Assembly: GCA_905250025.1 (NCBI GenBank) | Contig: CAJNOJ010000045.1 | Span: forward strand, 62,001 to 126,000 | DNA from: Adineta ricciae | Lineage: Eukaryota > Rotifera > Eurotatoria > Adinetida > Adinetidae | Direction of reading: 5' to 3' | Length of the DNA: 64,000 nt | In this document: piece after piece, positions 45,425-58,313 of the stretch | How positions within the stretch are numbered: position 1 is the stretch's first letter | How the letters are laid out: every line of letters starts with the position of its first letter | The notes under the pieces: model-generated | What the model saw: the letters and a program-made list of their open reading frames with translations, nothing else | What the model was told of the DNA's origin: nothing | Database searches by the model: none | Translations under genes and position numbers: made by a program

Positions 45425-47697
45425 TTAAACCGCATTGTCTTCAATATCACTCATGGGATTGGTATTCAGTTTCAGTGTGAAATCTTCATCATGTTCTTCA
45501 TCATCATCATCTTTGGCATTGTTTGAAACAATGAAGTCCGACTTGTCCACATCTAAGTACGGTTGCGTTCGATCTGTTGTTGAATTGTACCGTACCAGAA
45601 GTTTTCTTCGCTTCGTCGTTGGTTCTTGTTGATCGATATGTGTCAACTGTTGATAAGAATCAGCCGAGTAAATTGTCAATTTCTGTCGTCGATAGTGCAT
45701 GAGATACTTTTGAAGCGTATCCCATGATGGTAATCGTTTATCTTTGGAAAATAGAACGTACATGCAACTAACAGTGAAGATGATACAACCGATTAGGATG
45801 AGAAAGAAGATCGCCGTTGTGAACGACGATTTCTTCTTCGATGGCTGTCGTTTGTTGTTGTTCTTATTCATCAGTCGAACGTTATTCTCGCAGATACCAC
45901 GTGGAATATCAATTTGTATTTCACCCTCCATTTGTTGACAGTTGTTAATTTTCGTCTCGAATGAACATTCATGTTCGGCATATTCGAGATCGTCCAGAGA
46001 CATATCTCGATAGCACGTCGGAGTCAGTTCATTAAGATCTGACTGAAGAAGTTTGCGATGAAGGTGACGATAGAGGTAATAAACCGTACAGGAACATGAC
46101 GTGTCCGGAAGGAGTTTCATGGGAATGTGAGATGGAATATTTGCAACACGACAGAGATCTTGAGATGACAGTGACCGATCGACAATTTCCAAAAGTTTTA
46201 AAGAGATTGTCTTGTTGAAACGAAAATAGAAGTCCGAGGAATTCATGATTTGAAAGATAAATTCACCACCTTGACCTGTAACAACGAAAGAAATTCTTCA
46301 TTCTTTCGTACAAAGAACGACTCTACCTTCGTTGATATTCACAAATGCATTCGTCGCCATTTGTAAAGTTCCTCGTGAATACTGAAAGCCAATTCTAAGA
46401 ATACTTGCTTTGTTAATATCGATATTGTTAATTGCATAATCTTCGAAGATTAGATTCTGCCCATATTTTACCCAAATATCCACGAATGATCGATCTTCCT
46501 GATGTAAATTATTCAATGCATAACGAGCGAAATACACATCGTAGGAATTCGTAATGCTAACCGCTAGTTTCGACTGTAATTTTTGGTTTATATTTGTAAA
46601 TGCATCGGAAGCAAAAAGAATGTTTCGTCCGTAGTTAATCTCGAATTGAAATGTCGAATTGACATCCTGCTTAATCTGACTGAAAGTTTGACTCGGGACG
46701 CATAGATCGCTTGTTAAATTGTAAATCGACACGATCAACGTTGATTTTACTATGGAAACAAAAGATACGATATCGAAACGAAGAAGTTGGCCACTTACAT
46801 TGTGTTATGGTATCGAATAGCGTTTGTTCGATGGTTAAACTTTGAAAATTCGCCAGGGAAAGTTGAAAACGTGCAAGATCAAGTTGATGAAAGTCATAGA
46901 AAGAATTATGCGCCAGTGTAGCATACTGAAATCGATCGAAACTGAGCATCAATTCACTCGAATGTTCCTGAGTGATATGATCGAAACTATGCTCCTCGAA
47001 GATCACTTGAATAAAATTCGCAAACATTAAGTCCATATGCGAGTACGATGGTAACATATTCGATCCTAAAAGCAAACCAATAAATGAATGTTTTTATCAT
47101 TGAATAGAAGATTTAAGGAATACCTGCGTTGGATTCGAATAGTATCGTATCTTTTGCATAGAGTATCGCGAAACGAAATCGACTCTCGCGATTGAATCGG
47201 ATGCCATCAAATGCGTACTGCTCAATGGTTAATAACGATGAAGTGACGTTGAAAATGTCAATGGTTATGTTCGAGTTCGACTGAAGAGCTAAATCTTCGA
47301 ATGTTCGCGATGGTAAAATCGTTGATGTATATTTGACGATCTGTATTTTTAAGGACCGTTCGGCGCGCAGGTCGGTTCGAGAGAATGCATTCGAGGAAAT
47401 GACATTTAAGTGAGCAAATTGAACCTTAAAAGACTTCTTGCGATTATTTCCAAAGAATTCGTAGTAACGAAATGCTTCCTCAGGTAAAATATCGACTTTC
47501 TCATCGAAATACATTTCATCGTAACGATAACACGTGCGACATTGTTTGGGTAATGCCGAACATTGAATATAGTTCTTATTCAAATTGCATGTACATTGTT
47601 GACGTTGAAGATCTTCATCATCCGGACAATAGGCATTAATAATATGATTACTAACAAATATGAAAGTCCATAGCGAGAGTGAAAGTAACATATTCAT
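45425..47697 (-). CDS. Type I receptor with about 13 copies of a 28-residue beta-repeat
   Basis: Four exons (47697-47124, 47065-46799, 46749-46327, 46275-45425) give 704 residues. A signal peptide (LLSLSLWTFIFVSNHIINA) is followed by a Cys-rich cap (CTCNLNKNYIQCSALPKQC). Then come tandem repeats of 27-30 residues with a beta strand and a closing I/L-x3-A-F motif, for example VISSNAF, ILPSRTF, TIEQYAF, VIFEEHSF, TLAHNSF, CVPSQTF, ILFASDAF, LIFEDYAI and LQMATNAF. A Cys-rich C-cap (PDTSCSCTVYYLYRHL) resembles an LRR C-terminal cap. One membrane helix (AIFFLILIGCIIFTVSCMYV) precedes a 120-residue tail that is basic, then strongly acidic. The ectodomain resembles leucine-rich-repeat solenoids but with a longer, strand-rich repeat. 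Likely a cell-surface adhesion or recognition receptor. Confidence 0.82.
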
Positions 47698-48300
47698 CGT
47701 GAGTATATGTCTGCCTGTCTGCCTGTGTTAAAAGGATATGTGTTTGTAGAGTATAACTCAAATGTTGAGGGTGTAAGAGCGGTCATTTTTCACGCATAGT
47801 CATTCTCGTGCGATGGAGAACGACGAAAAAAAATAAGAGTAAGTGAAGAAAGAGAACAAGTAAAGTTTCGTTTTTTTTTCATCGACCACTAGACAATGAA
47901 TCGAACTTATTTGTCGTGTAATGGTTATTATTAAACTTTGAATAAGCAACGGTTTGATAGCGACAGAACAACAAAGAAATCGATTAGAAGAGTTTTTCAT
48001 GTGATTAATTTCATTCTCTGTCGATTTGAATGTTTTATTAAGTCGTATATAGAGATTTTATTATTGCACAAAACAAAAAATATATTTGTTGGTACGTTTA
48101 AATGGCAAAGAAAAGACTTCAAAACGAAATGATCAGAATTTCATTGGTTGATCGACATTGTTCATGACTTTTGAATCGTTCAGGAATGCGAGATCATAAA
48201 AATATATATATAGAGAGAGAGAGGAATTTGATTATTTTGTTGAGATTCATTTTGTTTAATACTAAAAAATAAGAATACATGTTAGTGGTCGACGAAGACA
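47698..48300. other. Intergenic
   Basis: Promoter side of the repeat receptor and 3' flank of the carboxypeptidase. An AT/GA simple repeat lies at about 48201-48223. Confidence 0.4.
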
Positions 48301-50015
48301 TTAGCATATGTTTACTTTGTTCATGTATTGTTTGAGCATTCGTTGAAGATCGAGTCGTTCAGCCGATGTTGTTTGAAGAGTAAAATCAAGACGGTGTGCA
48401 TCAACTTGATGTTCTTTATTATGAATATTGATGTATTGTGTTTGACTTTCATAACCTGGTTTTTTCACTTGAATAGCATATGAACCATCAGTAAGTAAAC
48501 GATAGTAATCACCATGAGGATCTAAACAACAGTTATTAAAAACATAAATTTCAGTTTGAGATGCTTACTTGATGTAATGTCATGGTCGATATATTTCCAA
48601 TTATCATTGATTTGTTGATAGACTTTGATACTGGCGTTGTAGATTGGTTCGCCGTCTTCGTCTTCAATGATTCCTTTGATACCAACATGAGTCTAAAGAT
48701 GAAAACATGTTGTTTTTTTCATGAAAGAAAGTTTAAGTCTTTTCATCTTGTCTTACCTGCCACATGAAATTGAGAAGTGCGTTTTTATTGTCTTCCCAGA
48801 GACCGGCTAAGTCTTTACCAGGTGGAAATTTTTGACAGCCGAGTTCTAAGGTTAATTCGAAACAATTGCTTGCCAAGTAGTTGAAATCTTGCATTCCACC
48901 ACAGACTGGATACCAAGCTGCACCGTTTGTAATTCCTTCGGGGAAAACGTCCGATGAACATGGCTTCTTGGGTGATTGCATTTTCGAGTGCGTGTGTGAA
49001 TAAGATTCGGCCAATTGTCTGAAAGAGAGAGAGTGAATGGTGATTGGGAATAAGCGAGGGAAGAAGTACGTACTGAAATAACGAATCATCGGGTGATGGT
49101 GAATACATTTGAAGGTGGTTTGCTGAATCGTCGTATGGATAATTGGCAACGAGATCACCGTTGTGAAGATTAGCTGATAGAACAAATGGATTTTGCATGA
49201 TCCAGAAGGTGACTGTGACTGTTTCTGGTTGGTACTAGATACAGAGAAGAATTTCAAAATGAGACACTCGCAAAAAAAAAATCATTCCTTACTGGTTGAT
49301 CATGGCAATCGTTTCCAGATGTTAGCGAGAGAAATGTTTCCAAATCTAAATGGTTATTTCGGTGGCTTGCATGTCGATTATATTCGTAAATGAATTTATC
49401 CAAGTTTGGAAAATTTCGATTAAGATCAACTCCATTTGCATTTGTTCGTCCGACTTGCCAATCAAGTGCACCTTGTTCTTGTAACATTGTTTCGATATCT
49501 TTGAATTCGCCCGATTTGGTGCTGTTCCATGCGTTTTGCGCGGCAATTTCCCAACCATCTAAAACACAAACCCGTCATTGGATATCTCGAGTTTCAGAAC
49601 TAGTCATCGTACCTGGATTCATAATTGGCATCAAGTGAATACGTGTATTATCGACTAAGTTTTTGATTTGTTCATTGCCCTTTTGATATTCGTCGCAGAG
49701 ATATTCTGCCAAGACTAACAATAATTCTCGTCCGACAACTTCATTTCCGTGCATGTTACCAACGTATTTGAATTCAGGTTCGAGTACTTCATGATGTTTT
49801 GGATTGTCCGAAAAGACGATGACGCGTAATGGACGTTTCTGTACGGATTTCAATGGTAGATCGTAAATGTAAGTGATGTCCGGACATTTGTCATGAATTC
49901 GATCGAGAATATCGAACACTTCTTGAGTGTTGTGATGTTTAACATGTTTTTCTTGACCGGTACTGAGTACGATAAGGGAGGAGAGAAGGACAACATAAAG
50001 AGATACTGAAACCAT
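48301..50015 (-). CDS. Secreted metallocarboxypeptidase (M14, CPE/CPN/CPD-type)
   Basis: Removes C-terminal basic residues from peptides; the family processes neuropeptides or extracellular peptides. Six exons (50015-49613, 49558-49293, 49234-49074, 49018-48757, 48692-48569, 48521-48301) give 478 residues, close to human CPE (476). Order: signal peptide ([20 protein letters not shown]); catalytic domain with zinc ligands H89 and E92 in [12 protein letters not shown] and the third histidine in [16 protein letters not shown]; substrate-binding [11 protein letters not shown]; catalytic glutamate in [10 protein letters not shown]; and [21 protein letters not shown] transthyretin-like domain of about 80 residues ends the protein ([38 protein letters not shown]). 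No membrane or GPI anchor is visible, so it is probably secreted or granule-stored. Confidence 0.95.
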
Positions 50016-50486
50016 GATTATCTAGAAGCAAAAACCCAAACTAGTAATGTTTTTGTCAGGGAAAACAACAACGACAACTGACGGGGAAAAAAAAAGAAGA
50101 ATGGCGAAAAAAAAAAACGATCTCAACTAAGAAGCAGAAGAAAAGGAAGAATTTTCTTCGTCTGTCGTTTTTTTTCTTCTTCTTTTCTTCGGGAACTAAC
50201 AATCTCTTATTTGTTCATGTTACTATATAATTTTCACTTGATGCCGGCCTACGCGACTGTCGACGTCATAGATAAGAGAGAAAAAACGCGAAAGAAAAGA
50301 AAAAAGTCTCTCTAAAGATGAATATGACCTACGAGCTGTTGAGTGAGTTATCTCGTCATACAGAAAATGCGTCAGTTTATACAATACATAATCTAAAAAG
50401 CAAATATGGATAGAAAAATTATTTTTCTTGCTGTCATAGAGATTGAGTAATATTAAATATTTCAGTTTGATTTTGCTTTTCTATTC
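50016..50486. other. Divergent promoter region
   Basis: Between the carboxypeptidase (minus) and the BTB gene (plus). It has poly-A/T tracts and a GACGTCAT sequence near 50260 (CRE-like). Confidence 0.4.
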
Positions 50487-51134
50487 ATGTCATTATCAAC
50501 GTCATCAAAATCATGTCGTCGTTCTAACTGTCGTCAATCGGACTGTCCTTGCAATCAAACTGTTCTAACTCGATCGCTCAATCGAGATTTATTGACATTG
50601 AAATCTCAGAGTTACTTTTCGGACTTTATCATTCAAGTTGGAGAATGTATTTATCCTGTTCATCGATCGGTTCTCGCTGCTCGTTCAGATGTTTTCCTCA
50701 CGATGTTCCAACAACAAGATACGATTGAAATCACGAATTCATGTCTGATTCTCAATGATTATAACTCATCGTCGATCGATCTATTCCTTAAATATCTCTA
50801 TTCCGATACGTGTATATTCAACGACGAGAAGAAAGCGGAAGAGATCCTTGAATTAGCTGATAAATATCACGTGGAAAGCTTAAAAGTCCTTGCTGAAGAT
50901 TACTTCATATTAACGAAAGAAAATTGTATTCGATTACTAATACTTGCCGATCGACATACAGCGACACGATTGAAAGACCTAGCATTGAAGTTTATCAATC
51001 ATAATCTCACGCAAATCTTCTCAGAAACAGGTCCTGCAGATTGGCTTACATTTCGACAAACATACTCGAATCTCGTCGCTGATCTCTACGAAAAAGCACT
51101 CAATCTACAAGCGATACTCGTAATCAAACGATGA
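50487..51134 (+). CDS. BTB/POZ domain protein
   Basis: Single exon, 215 residues. After a Cys/Ser-rich start, the BTB fold spans about 45-150: YFSDFIIQVGECIYPVHRSV then LAARSDVFLTMF, and SSIDLFLKYLYSDTCIF. The following helices (EILELADKYHVESLKVLAED, then ENCIRLLILADRHTATRLKD) look like the start of a BACK/3-box region as in SPOP- and TD-POZ-type proteins. These are dimeric adaptors that bind CUL3 and bring substrates to a ubiquitin ligase. No MATH or Kelch domain is attached, so the substrate-binding part, if any, lies in the short C-terminus. Confidence 0.9.
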   Translation: MSLSTSSKSCRRSNCRQSDCPCNQTVLTRSLNRDLLTLKSQSYFSDFIIQVGECIYPVHRSVLAARSDVFLTMFQQQDTIEITNSCLILNDYNSSSIDLFLKYLYSDTCIFNDEKKAEEILELADKYHVESLKVLAEDYFILTKENCIRLLILADRHTATRLKDLALKFINHNLTQIFSETGPADWLTFRQTYSNLVADLYEKALNLQAILVIKR

Positions 51135-51469
51135 TTGTTGTCAAATGACATCACTATTGACAGAAAAACAACATGAATAAGTTCTGCTAAAACTGTTAGG
51201 TGTTTTTGGTTAAAGTACCAACCAATCATTGATGAATGATGCGAGTCGCTAGTTGATCAAGCGTTCTGTCAGCACAAACATTCTTTTCAATATATCGCTT
51301 GGTTTTTGTTTTTACTTAAGCTCTACACAAATGAGCATGAAAATATCATTTCAACAAAAAGTAAAACAGATACACAAGTTTATGTATATGTACAAACACG
51401 AATAGAAAAAAAAAGAATGTGAACGATGGAACATATATTTGAATAATATTGAAATTTTTATCACATGAT

Positions 51470-54400
51470 TCACTCAAAATAGGCATCGTGAATCCGGGCG
51501 ATTTCTCGTAATATCGACGTTTGCATGAGAAATCCTCGAGAATTATAAGTGACATCTTTCCAAAATGCCATACCCTACAAAGAAGAAATTTATTCTCGTT
51601 AAAACAATTCAACAGATCGATCGTTGCACATACATCAGTACGTAGACTTGGAAACGACATGGTTTGTCCATAATGAAAGTTCCATATTTCAGCTTCAACC
51701 CAAGCATTATCAGTATTTCTGACATCATCAATGTAACCTAAAATTCAATGAAGATGAATCGACATATGTAGACAGGTGCGTTTACCTCGATAAACCATGT
51801 GAGATTCAAAACCATTTGGTTTTTCTGTACCTTCTGACGAACGAGCAAATGATTCGAAATGCTAGAAAGAATAGATAAGAATTCAAATTTTCATTCTTGC
51901 AAACAACTCGATTTGTACCTCAATCATATCTCTTTCTTGAAGAGATAAACTATGCTCAGAATCGTCATCTTGAAAGGCAAGTTTATTAAAACTACGGCAA
52001 ACAGCTCCATACGCTGATTCAACTCCTAAAATCTTTCCCTAAAAGGAAATATACATATAATCATAAAGAACTCCATCGTTCAATTTACTCCAGGCAATTT
52101 CCAGTCATTAGTAAATTTATCCTTGAAAACCATCGCTTCTAATATGCGTTGGCCATCAACAATTGCGAATTGTCCGCGATGTTTCTTCCATCGAGTGATG
52201 ATAGCCATGATGGATTTGTTCGGACCCCATCGAATCAATGCACCACGTCCGCGAACACCCGTTCGACCCATTGGACTCCTTCAATCACAAAGAAAACTCA
52301 TCCAGATGATTTCAAAACGAGAAAAGTTACATACAGCGGTATTAACAATTGAGTATCTAATCGATAGATCACGGGTGATTTATCGACTGGATTAGTTACC
52401 CAAGTTGTACGATCAACCACCATCTAAACCATGAAAGTGCTCGAATATTCCAGGCTTAGATATGACTTCGAACGAACCTTTTTGCCATCGGGTAATTGCA
52501 ACTCAACAATTTGATTCCATTTATAGTCGGATAACGGAACTGTGAAATCACTTGTCCCATGTGTCACTGCCGGTTCAATAGCTCCAAACGTTCCAGGTTG
52601 ACATATTGGAGTGGCTGGTGTCACATATGTATCTACATCCAATTGAGATGGATCATCCGTGCAATTGACTTTCAATCTACAACAAACAACAATATCCATT
52701 TCGAATAATACTGCCTGACTTACAAATTCGGTTCCACAAATGGTCGTTCGTCATCTCGAAAACAGTTGTGTTCCTTTGGTAAAGTGATCAAAGTGGGGTC
52801 ATACAAATCGAATGAAATCTAAAATAACATATGCAGATTTGGTTAAACATTTGTCGAGATTTACCTTCCACGGTATATATCTTTCCGTCACAGGAAATCT
52901 TGGCTCATTTGTATAAATATATGGCGATTCGCGTGATAGAATATGAATGAATTTTTGACCTTCCGGCAAGGATTTATCTTCTTGTTGAATAGTTGCTCGG
53001 ATCTTCTCCAATAAAATATGAGAATCGACCATTAGTTTTTCTAATGACACAACTCGATCGTTGATCTGTCGGAGTGACTTTCGTTGAACATCCATATCTT
53101 TTTGCATGTTTGTTACACTGAAAATATGTTTATCGGATTAAATCGATCGAGTGTAAAGGTTTTCATCATACCTATTCGATAAATTGTCAAGTTTCTCTTG
53201 AACTTTATCTGCCTCTTGAGTTTTGTTATAGAACTCCACAGCTTTATACTTCCAGTAAAGATTTGCTTCACTATCTTCCCAGTTCTGATTTGCTTTTTCC
53301 TGAAATTCAAACATTAACCTTTTCCTAGATGCAATTCCAATCACGTACTAGTTTTCGTTGATGAGATTCAGTCACTTGACGGCACGGTTTACAATTCAAC
53401 AATCGTCCGAGCACTGATCGATCTTCATTGGCATCTGTCAACTGACTTGTACTCACGTCAATGTTCACATTCAATGCAGTCGGATTCTGCTCATTATCCA
53501 CGATGACATCCTTCGGTTCGGCTAGACGATGCTGCGACTGGTGTGCTGCATGATTTCTCTTATTGGAACACTCCTTCAATTTAAGTACACATTGCCGACT
53601 ACCATTAGATATTAACATTCCTTCGAAGAAAAAAAAGCAATTTTCGAAACTTCCAGTAAGAAATTCGATGTCAACCAACCAATGTATGAAATAACCACAA
53701 AAGGTGGTGGTAACCGAGGCCGTTTAGCATATTCCATGACGATTTCATAACGATTGTACATCCAAATTTGTTCCGATTGACTTTGTACTCTCGCTCCAGT
53801 TAAACTACAAGTATAATCAAAAGAAGACTTTCCATTCCGGTTCACAATCTTCGCATTGACATACCCAAACATTGCAGTCAACAATGAGGTGAGAAAACGC
53901 TTGGCTAGGAAGAAATATTGGATTAATAGAAACCACGCTATCCACGATGGCTGATTGCACTTGGGTGAAGATATACCATAGCGATTATACGCATAGAGAT
54001 TATCATCTGAAATTTGTTGACGAATAGAATTCCTTCTCGAAAAGGAAGTCAACGAGCGACTTACATTTAAATGATAAGCCATGGGACAATCGAAGACAAG
54101 AATATTCACTTTCTGTCTGACTTGTAGCATTGATTGAGCAGGCGAGATGTTGTGTTTTCAAATCAGACATTTCGCCGCTGAATAGTGCCATTAAACCACG
54201 GAACACAAATGCTTTAGTAAACAATTCTATACCCAACGGATAGTGTGGGTACAGTACAGCAGTTATCGCTACACCTGATGAGATCATGAAGATCACGAAC
54301 AATTGTAAAAACGTGAAGAAGTCATCCATAATCTAAACAGCGCAAGTTTCTATGAAGCAGAAGAGAGAAAGCGTATCGAATCGATTTACCATGCAACGAA

Positions 54401-57400
54401 GACGAATCATCATCGGACCAAGTTTAGGACTGATTGGTAAGAAAATAAACAATATACGATAGTAATAATAAATCAAGCCAATGCCTAGGATTGCTTTGGC
54501 CGTTAACACTTGACATGCTGAAACGAAAAAGAAGCGAGTATAAACAACTTAAGTCATCAAACGGTCATACTTCCAAAATTCCATAAACCGATGATTCTCA
54601 CTACCAGATACAATGCCAGAAAGATTGTCTGAACAATGACTTCTATCACCGCACGTTGCAATGGTAAGCTGCTTTGCGACTAAACAAGCGAAACGAGTTT
54701 TGATTCTATCGGTGAACAAAGTTGACTATTTACACAATATTTTTCATAAGCGACACGTGTATTTTCAAATGCAATCGATGCCGTCCAAAACCAGACAAAA
54801 CAATCGAGTAATAAATTACCACATGTTGGCCACATTACAGCTAGTGTAAAGAACGCCAAAAAGACGATGTAAGCAACGAAGTTCGTGTAAAACTTCGTGA
54901 TTGGCGCTGTCCATAGCACGCCGATTTCTTCCCAATGATTCATCGGCTTCTCATCCGAATCTGCATTAACTACTGGCGTTTTTGGTTTCTTCTTAAACAG
55001 ACCATTACGGAAACGACGTCTAATCCGTTGAAATACGCTATTCTAAATACGAAGAAGATACAGGAACAAATCGCAACAAGTGTTTCACCTACCCCTTCAC
55101 GGATATTCACTTCGCCGACAAATTCACCCAATTTTTTCCCTTCTAAAAAAAATGTGAATGATCTACAAAGAAAAGGTCAAAGTTTGACTAACCATCCAGT
55201 TTTGGTTCGGACGTAGTCTTTGTGCTCTTCGTATCTTGTAAATCACTCGCCTTTTTCGGCGCCGATGGTGCTTGGCCAATCGGGGAGAAATTGATCCAGA
55301 ACCACATTGGAAAGATTAAGATAGCACTGAAAATGATCTGTTCGAAAAGGAATTTTAGGAATAAACGTTACAGAATTGCAAAACTAACTTTAAGATAATC
55401 TGGACATTTGAACAATCCCCAGGATAATTCTCGCGGAGTAATCTCTCCATAAAACTGTCGAGTAACCCATTTTTGGCAAGCAGCATGTGCCATGAATTCC
55501 TTATTTTCCGCATTGTAAGCTAATTCCACAGTTGCCATATGATTCCAATCGGGATGTTTTTCATCAAGCATCTCGAATGTTCGCATATTATCCTCATTGA
55601 ACGCCTTATCGAGTACACCAACAGCGCAATCGGAAAATTCCCTAGAGATACATATGGCTAATCAGCATTGATGAGTAACAAATTCACATTACTTTGCTTG
55701 TTTTTCGATCAGTAATCTTTGATAGGATTCGTGGCAATACGGTGCTAGTTTTTTGAACATCATACAACAAATTAATGCTAGTGGAATGGGTTCTGACGAG
55801 CGTTTCCAAAGAATTTTTGCTAATTGATGACGATTCATTAGAACAGCATAGATAATCAAATGCCGGAGAGCCTAAAATATAAATAATCTTCATTTTGTTC
55901 AGTCCCATCGAGAGAAAGTCCGACTTTTTTCTCCGCCCGTATTCGTTGTCGTTGAACACCTTTATCCGTTTTATCACCGAAGTAAATACCCATTGCATTG
56001 CAGTCCATTTCGTGTTTACTAAAAAAATGACTAATTCCTGTTAAGCGTTTCACAATGATATTCAGGCCATGTTCAACAAAATTTTTCGGCATTTCGTCTT
56101 CATCCTTGAAAAACAATTTCTTTCATTTCATAACAAATCTCTTAGCACTACTTACACCAGTTAAACCAAGAATGCCTTCGAGTGAGGTTGTAGTTAAAAA
56201 TTCCCGGTCTTTTGCTTGATTGAATAAACTAACTAATTTATCTGATTTTAAATATCGATGTAATGCAAATTCTCGATCGAGAAATAAATCAACAAATGCT
56301 TCGAGCTTTTTCCCTAGAACAGCTTTATCAAACAGATCGGCTTGGATTGAATGTTTCATATCATCATCGCGTTGAAAGATTTCCGATAAGGCTAAATCTG
56401 GAAGATTCCAATCTAATGTGAGCAGAAGATTTCGCTTCAATTGAACATTGACCTTATTTCCGGTGACAGTTTTTTGTGCTGAAAAGAAGAGATAAGACGA
56501 TAGAAGGAAGGTTGACTTGGGTGAGTTTTCACTCACATTGTAAGAGAGCTGAGAGAATAAACTTATGAAAATCATTTAATGATGCTGTTGTACTATTCAC
56601 ATCGACAAAAGTTAAGAATTTTCGTTTGCCTTGATCTGCTTTCTTCACAATCGCTATGATATGATCCCGAATTTCATTCCGTTTCACATTGTTATCTTTC
56701 AAAGCTGGGTATTCATCGAGTAAACGCCGAGACAGTTCCACTTTCAAATAACTATCTTCATACTCTTTATCATTCCTAAAGGTACAAATCGGTTAAACAA
56801 TAACAAACATTGAATCTCCCTATCAACATTACTTGGCACTGATTTCTTCGGAAGCAAACGCAATTATATCAGCGGCTGAACCGGTTCCTTTCAAAATGAC
56901 GCAAGGAACTTCTTGTTGAATCTTTTGATATAACAGTTCGATTGTTCCCGGTGTGCCACGGACTAATGTGCACACCATCGGAAAGCCATCCTCACTCCAT
57001 GGATTACTCTTTCGAGTTAACAATGGCGTTGTTGAAAGAAGGTCTAAAATTACATTGTCAATGTTTACTTAATTCAGAACAGATTGACAAGCTGAATCTC
57101 TCAGGTCATATTTTGCCACAATCAAGAAAACACAAAGCAACACGTATGTGCTTTCCAAGGTTAGACAGCAAGGTTGATGTCGATCTTCTTACCGACTGTT
57201 TGTGGTTCGTTATTTGTTTGTTGTAACGTTTCTTGGTGTAGAAAATCTTCGAATCGATCACGAAACTTGTTAGTTGCACTTTCGGCAGAGTCGGTTAATT
57301 TTTCTAATTGCTTTTCTCCAGTTTCAGCAACCACAGATTTTCGTCCGAGATTATTCGAACTCACACCAATCGGATGTTCACGTATGATAATAAAATGTGT

Positions 57401-58313
57401 ATGATCGCTATTCAGCGAAAGTTGATCACGCTTACGCGCTGGAACTTTCACTTCCTAGGAAAAAGCCATTCGACGAAACTATGCATTGACATGTGAAAGA
57501 GATATTTACCATTTTTCTTTTGTCTTTCGAGGACTTCAAATCAATTATATCTTTTATTTCATCATCACAGACGATACCAATGAGGACGAGTGCTTTACGT
57601 TTCTTCGGCGTACGACCCATTTGGATTGCCCATGCATCGTCTGCTCGTCGCAACGCCTAAATTCAACGGAAAATCAATCGGATCGTGAACGGACGAAATC
57701 TTGCTCATACAATTTCTTCTCGAAAAGCTGTGCCGATCAATTGTGGAACACCAGCATCGATTCCATTGGTTATGAACCATACTTCCGATGCGTTGGCTGC
57801 CTATAAAATCAAATGATTGCTAAATTAAAACTGAATTATCGTTCTGAAAATACATTTTTAATTCCATTTCTCAATGTTTCGGTCATCTTTTGGTTTTTGA
57901 TAGGTTTATTATTCGTCACACCACTTAGTACAGGTATGACAATATTTGCCGACTGTAACTCCCATTCGTTTATCATAAATTGACGTAATACATGCAAATC
58001 GATATTGTCATCGACATAAAGAAATGGCCGAGCCTAAAAAAGGATCAAAGAAACCGTTCGTGAGTATTCAATTGATGTCAAGAAAGAATCGAAAAAGTTG
58101 TTTCGTATCAAACATCATACTTATACGTACGTCATTTGAATAATCACTTAATGAATCTTCAAATTTCAATTTTCCCCAACATGCTCCGTAATGTTTTTCA
58201 ATGAAATTATGAAAATCACGCGGATCTAGAGCTGATATCGAACGCATGAGCGTCGTATGAGTTGGCGAGCCCTCGTCGTCAACTAACGTCTCTTGCGTTG
58301 TTGACGAAAACAT
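51470..58313 (-). CDS. TRPM2-like cation channel with C-terminal NUDT9-H domain
   Basis: Thirty exons, from 58313-58131 down to 51574-51470, give 1717 residues; phases agree at all 29 junctions. N-terminal TRPM homology regions occupy about 1-750, including the nucleotide-loop segment MVCTLVRGTPGTIELLYQ then PCVILKGTGSAADIIAFA. Six membrane helices lie at about 860-1135. S5 is LQLFVIFMISSGVAITAVL, the pore is RGLMALFSGEMSDL, S6 ends LLTAMF, and the TRP helix is EQIWMYNRYEIVMEYAKRPR followed by LPPPFVVIS. A coiled coil follows (QRKSLRQINDRVVSLEKLMV), then the ADP-ribose-binding NUDT9-H domain (SPMGRTGVRGRGALIRWGP; GYIDDVRNTDNAWVEAEIWN). TRPM2 channels are ADP-ribose-gated, Ca2+-permeable and respond to oxidative stress. 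Odd points: the Nudix box reads GGKILGVESAYGAVCRSFNK, without the catalytic glutamates; the pore filter differs from FGQIP; and the S2-S3 Ca2+ site is largely absent. Most introns are 46-62 bp; two are longer (149 and 97 bp). Confidence 0.93.
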
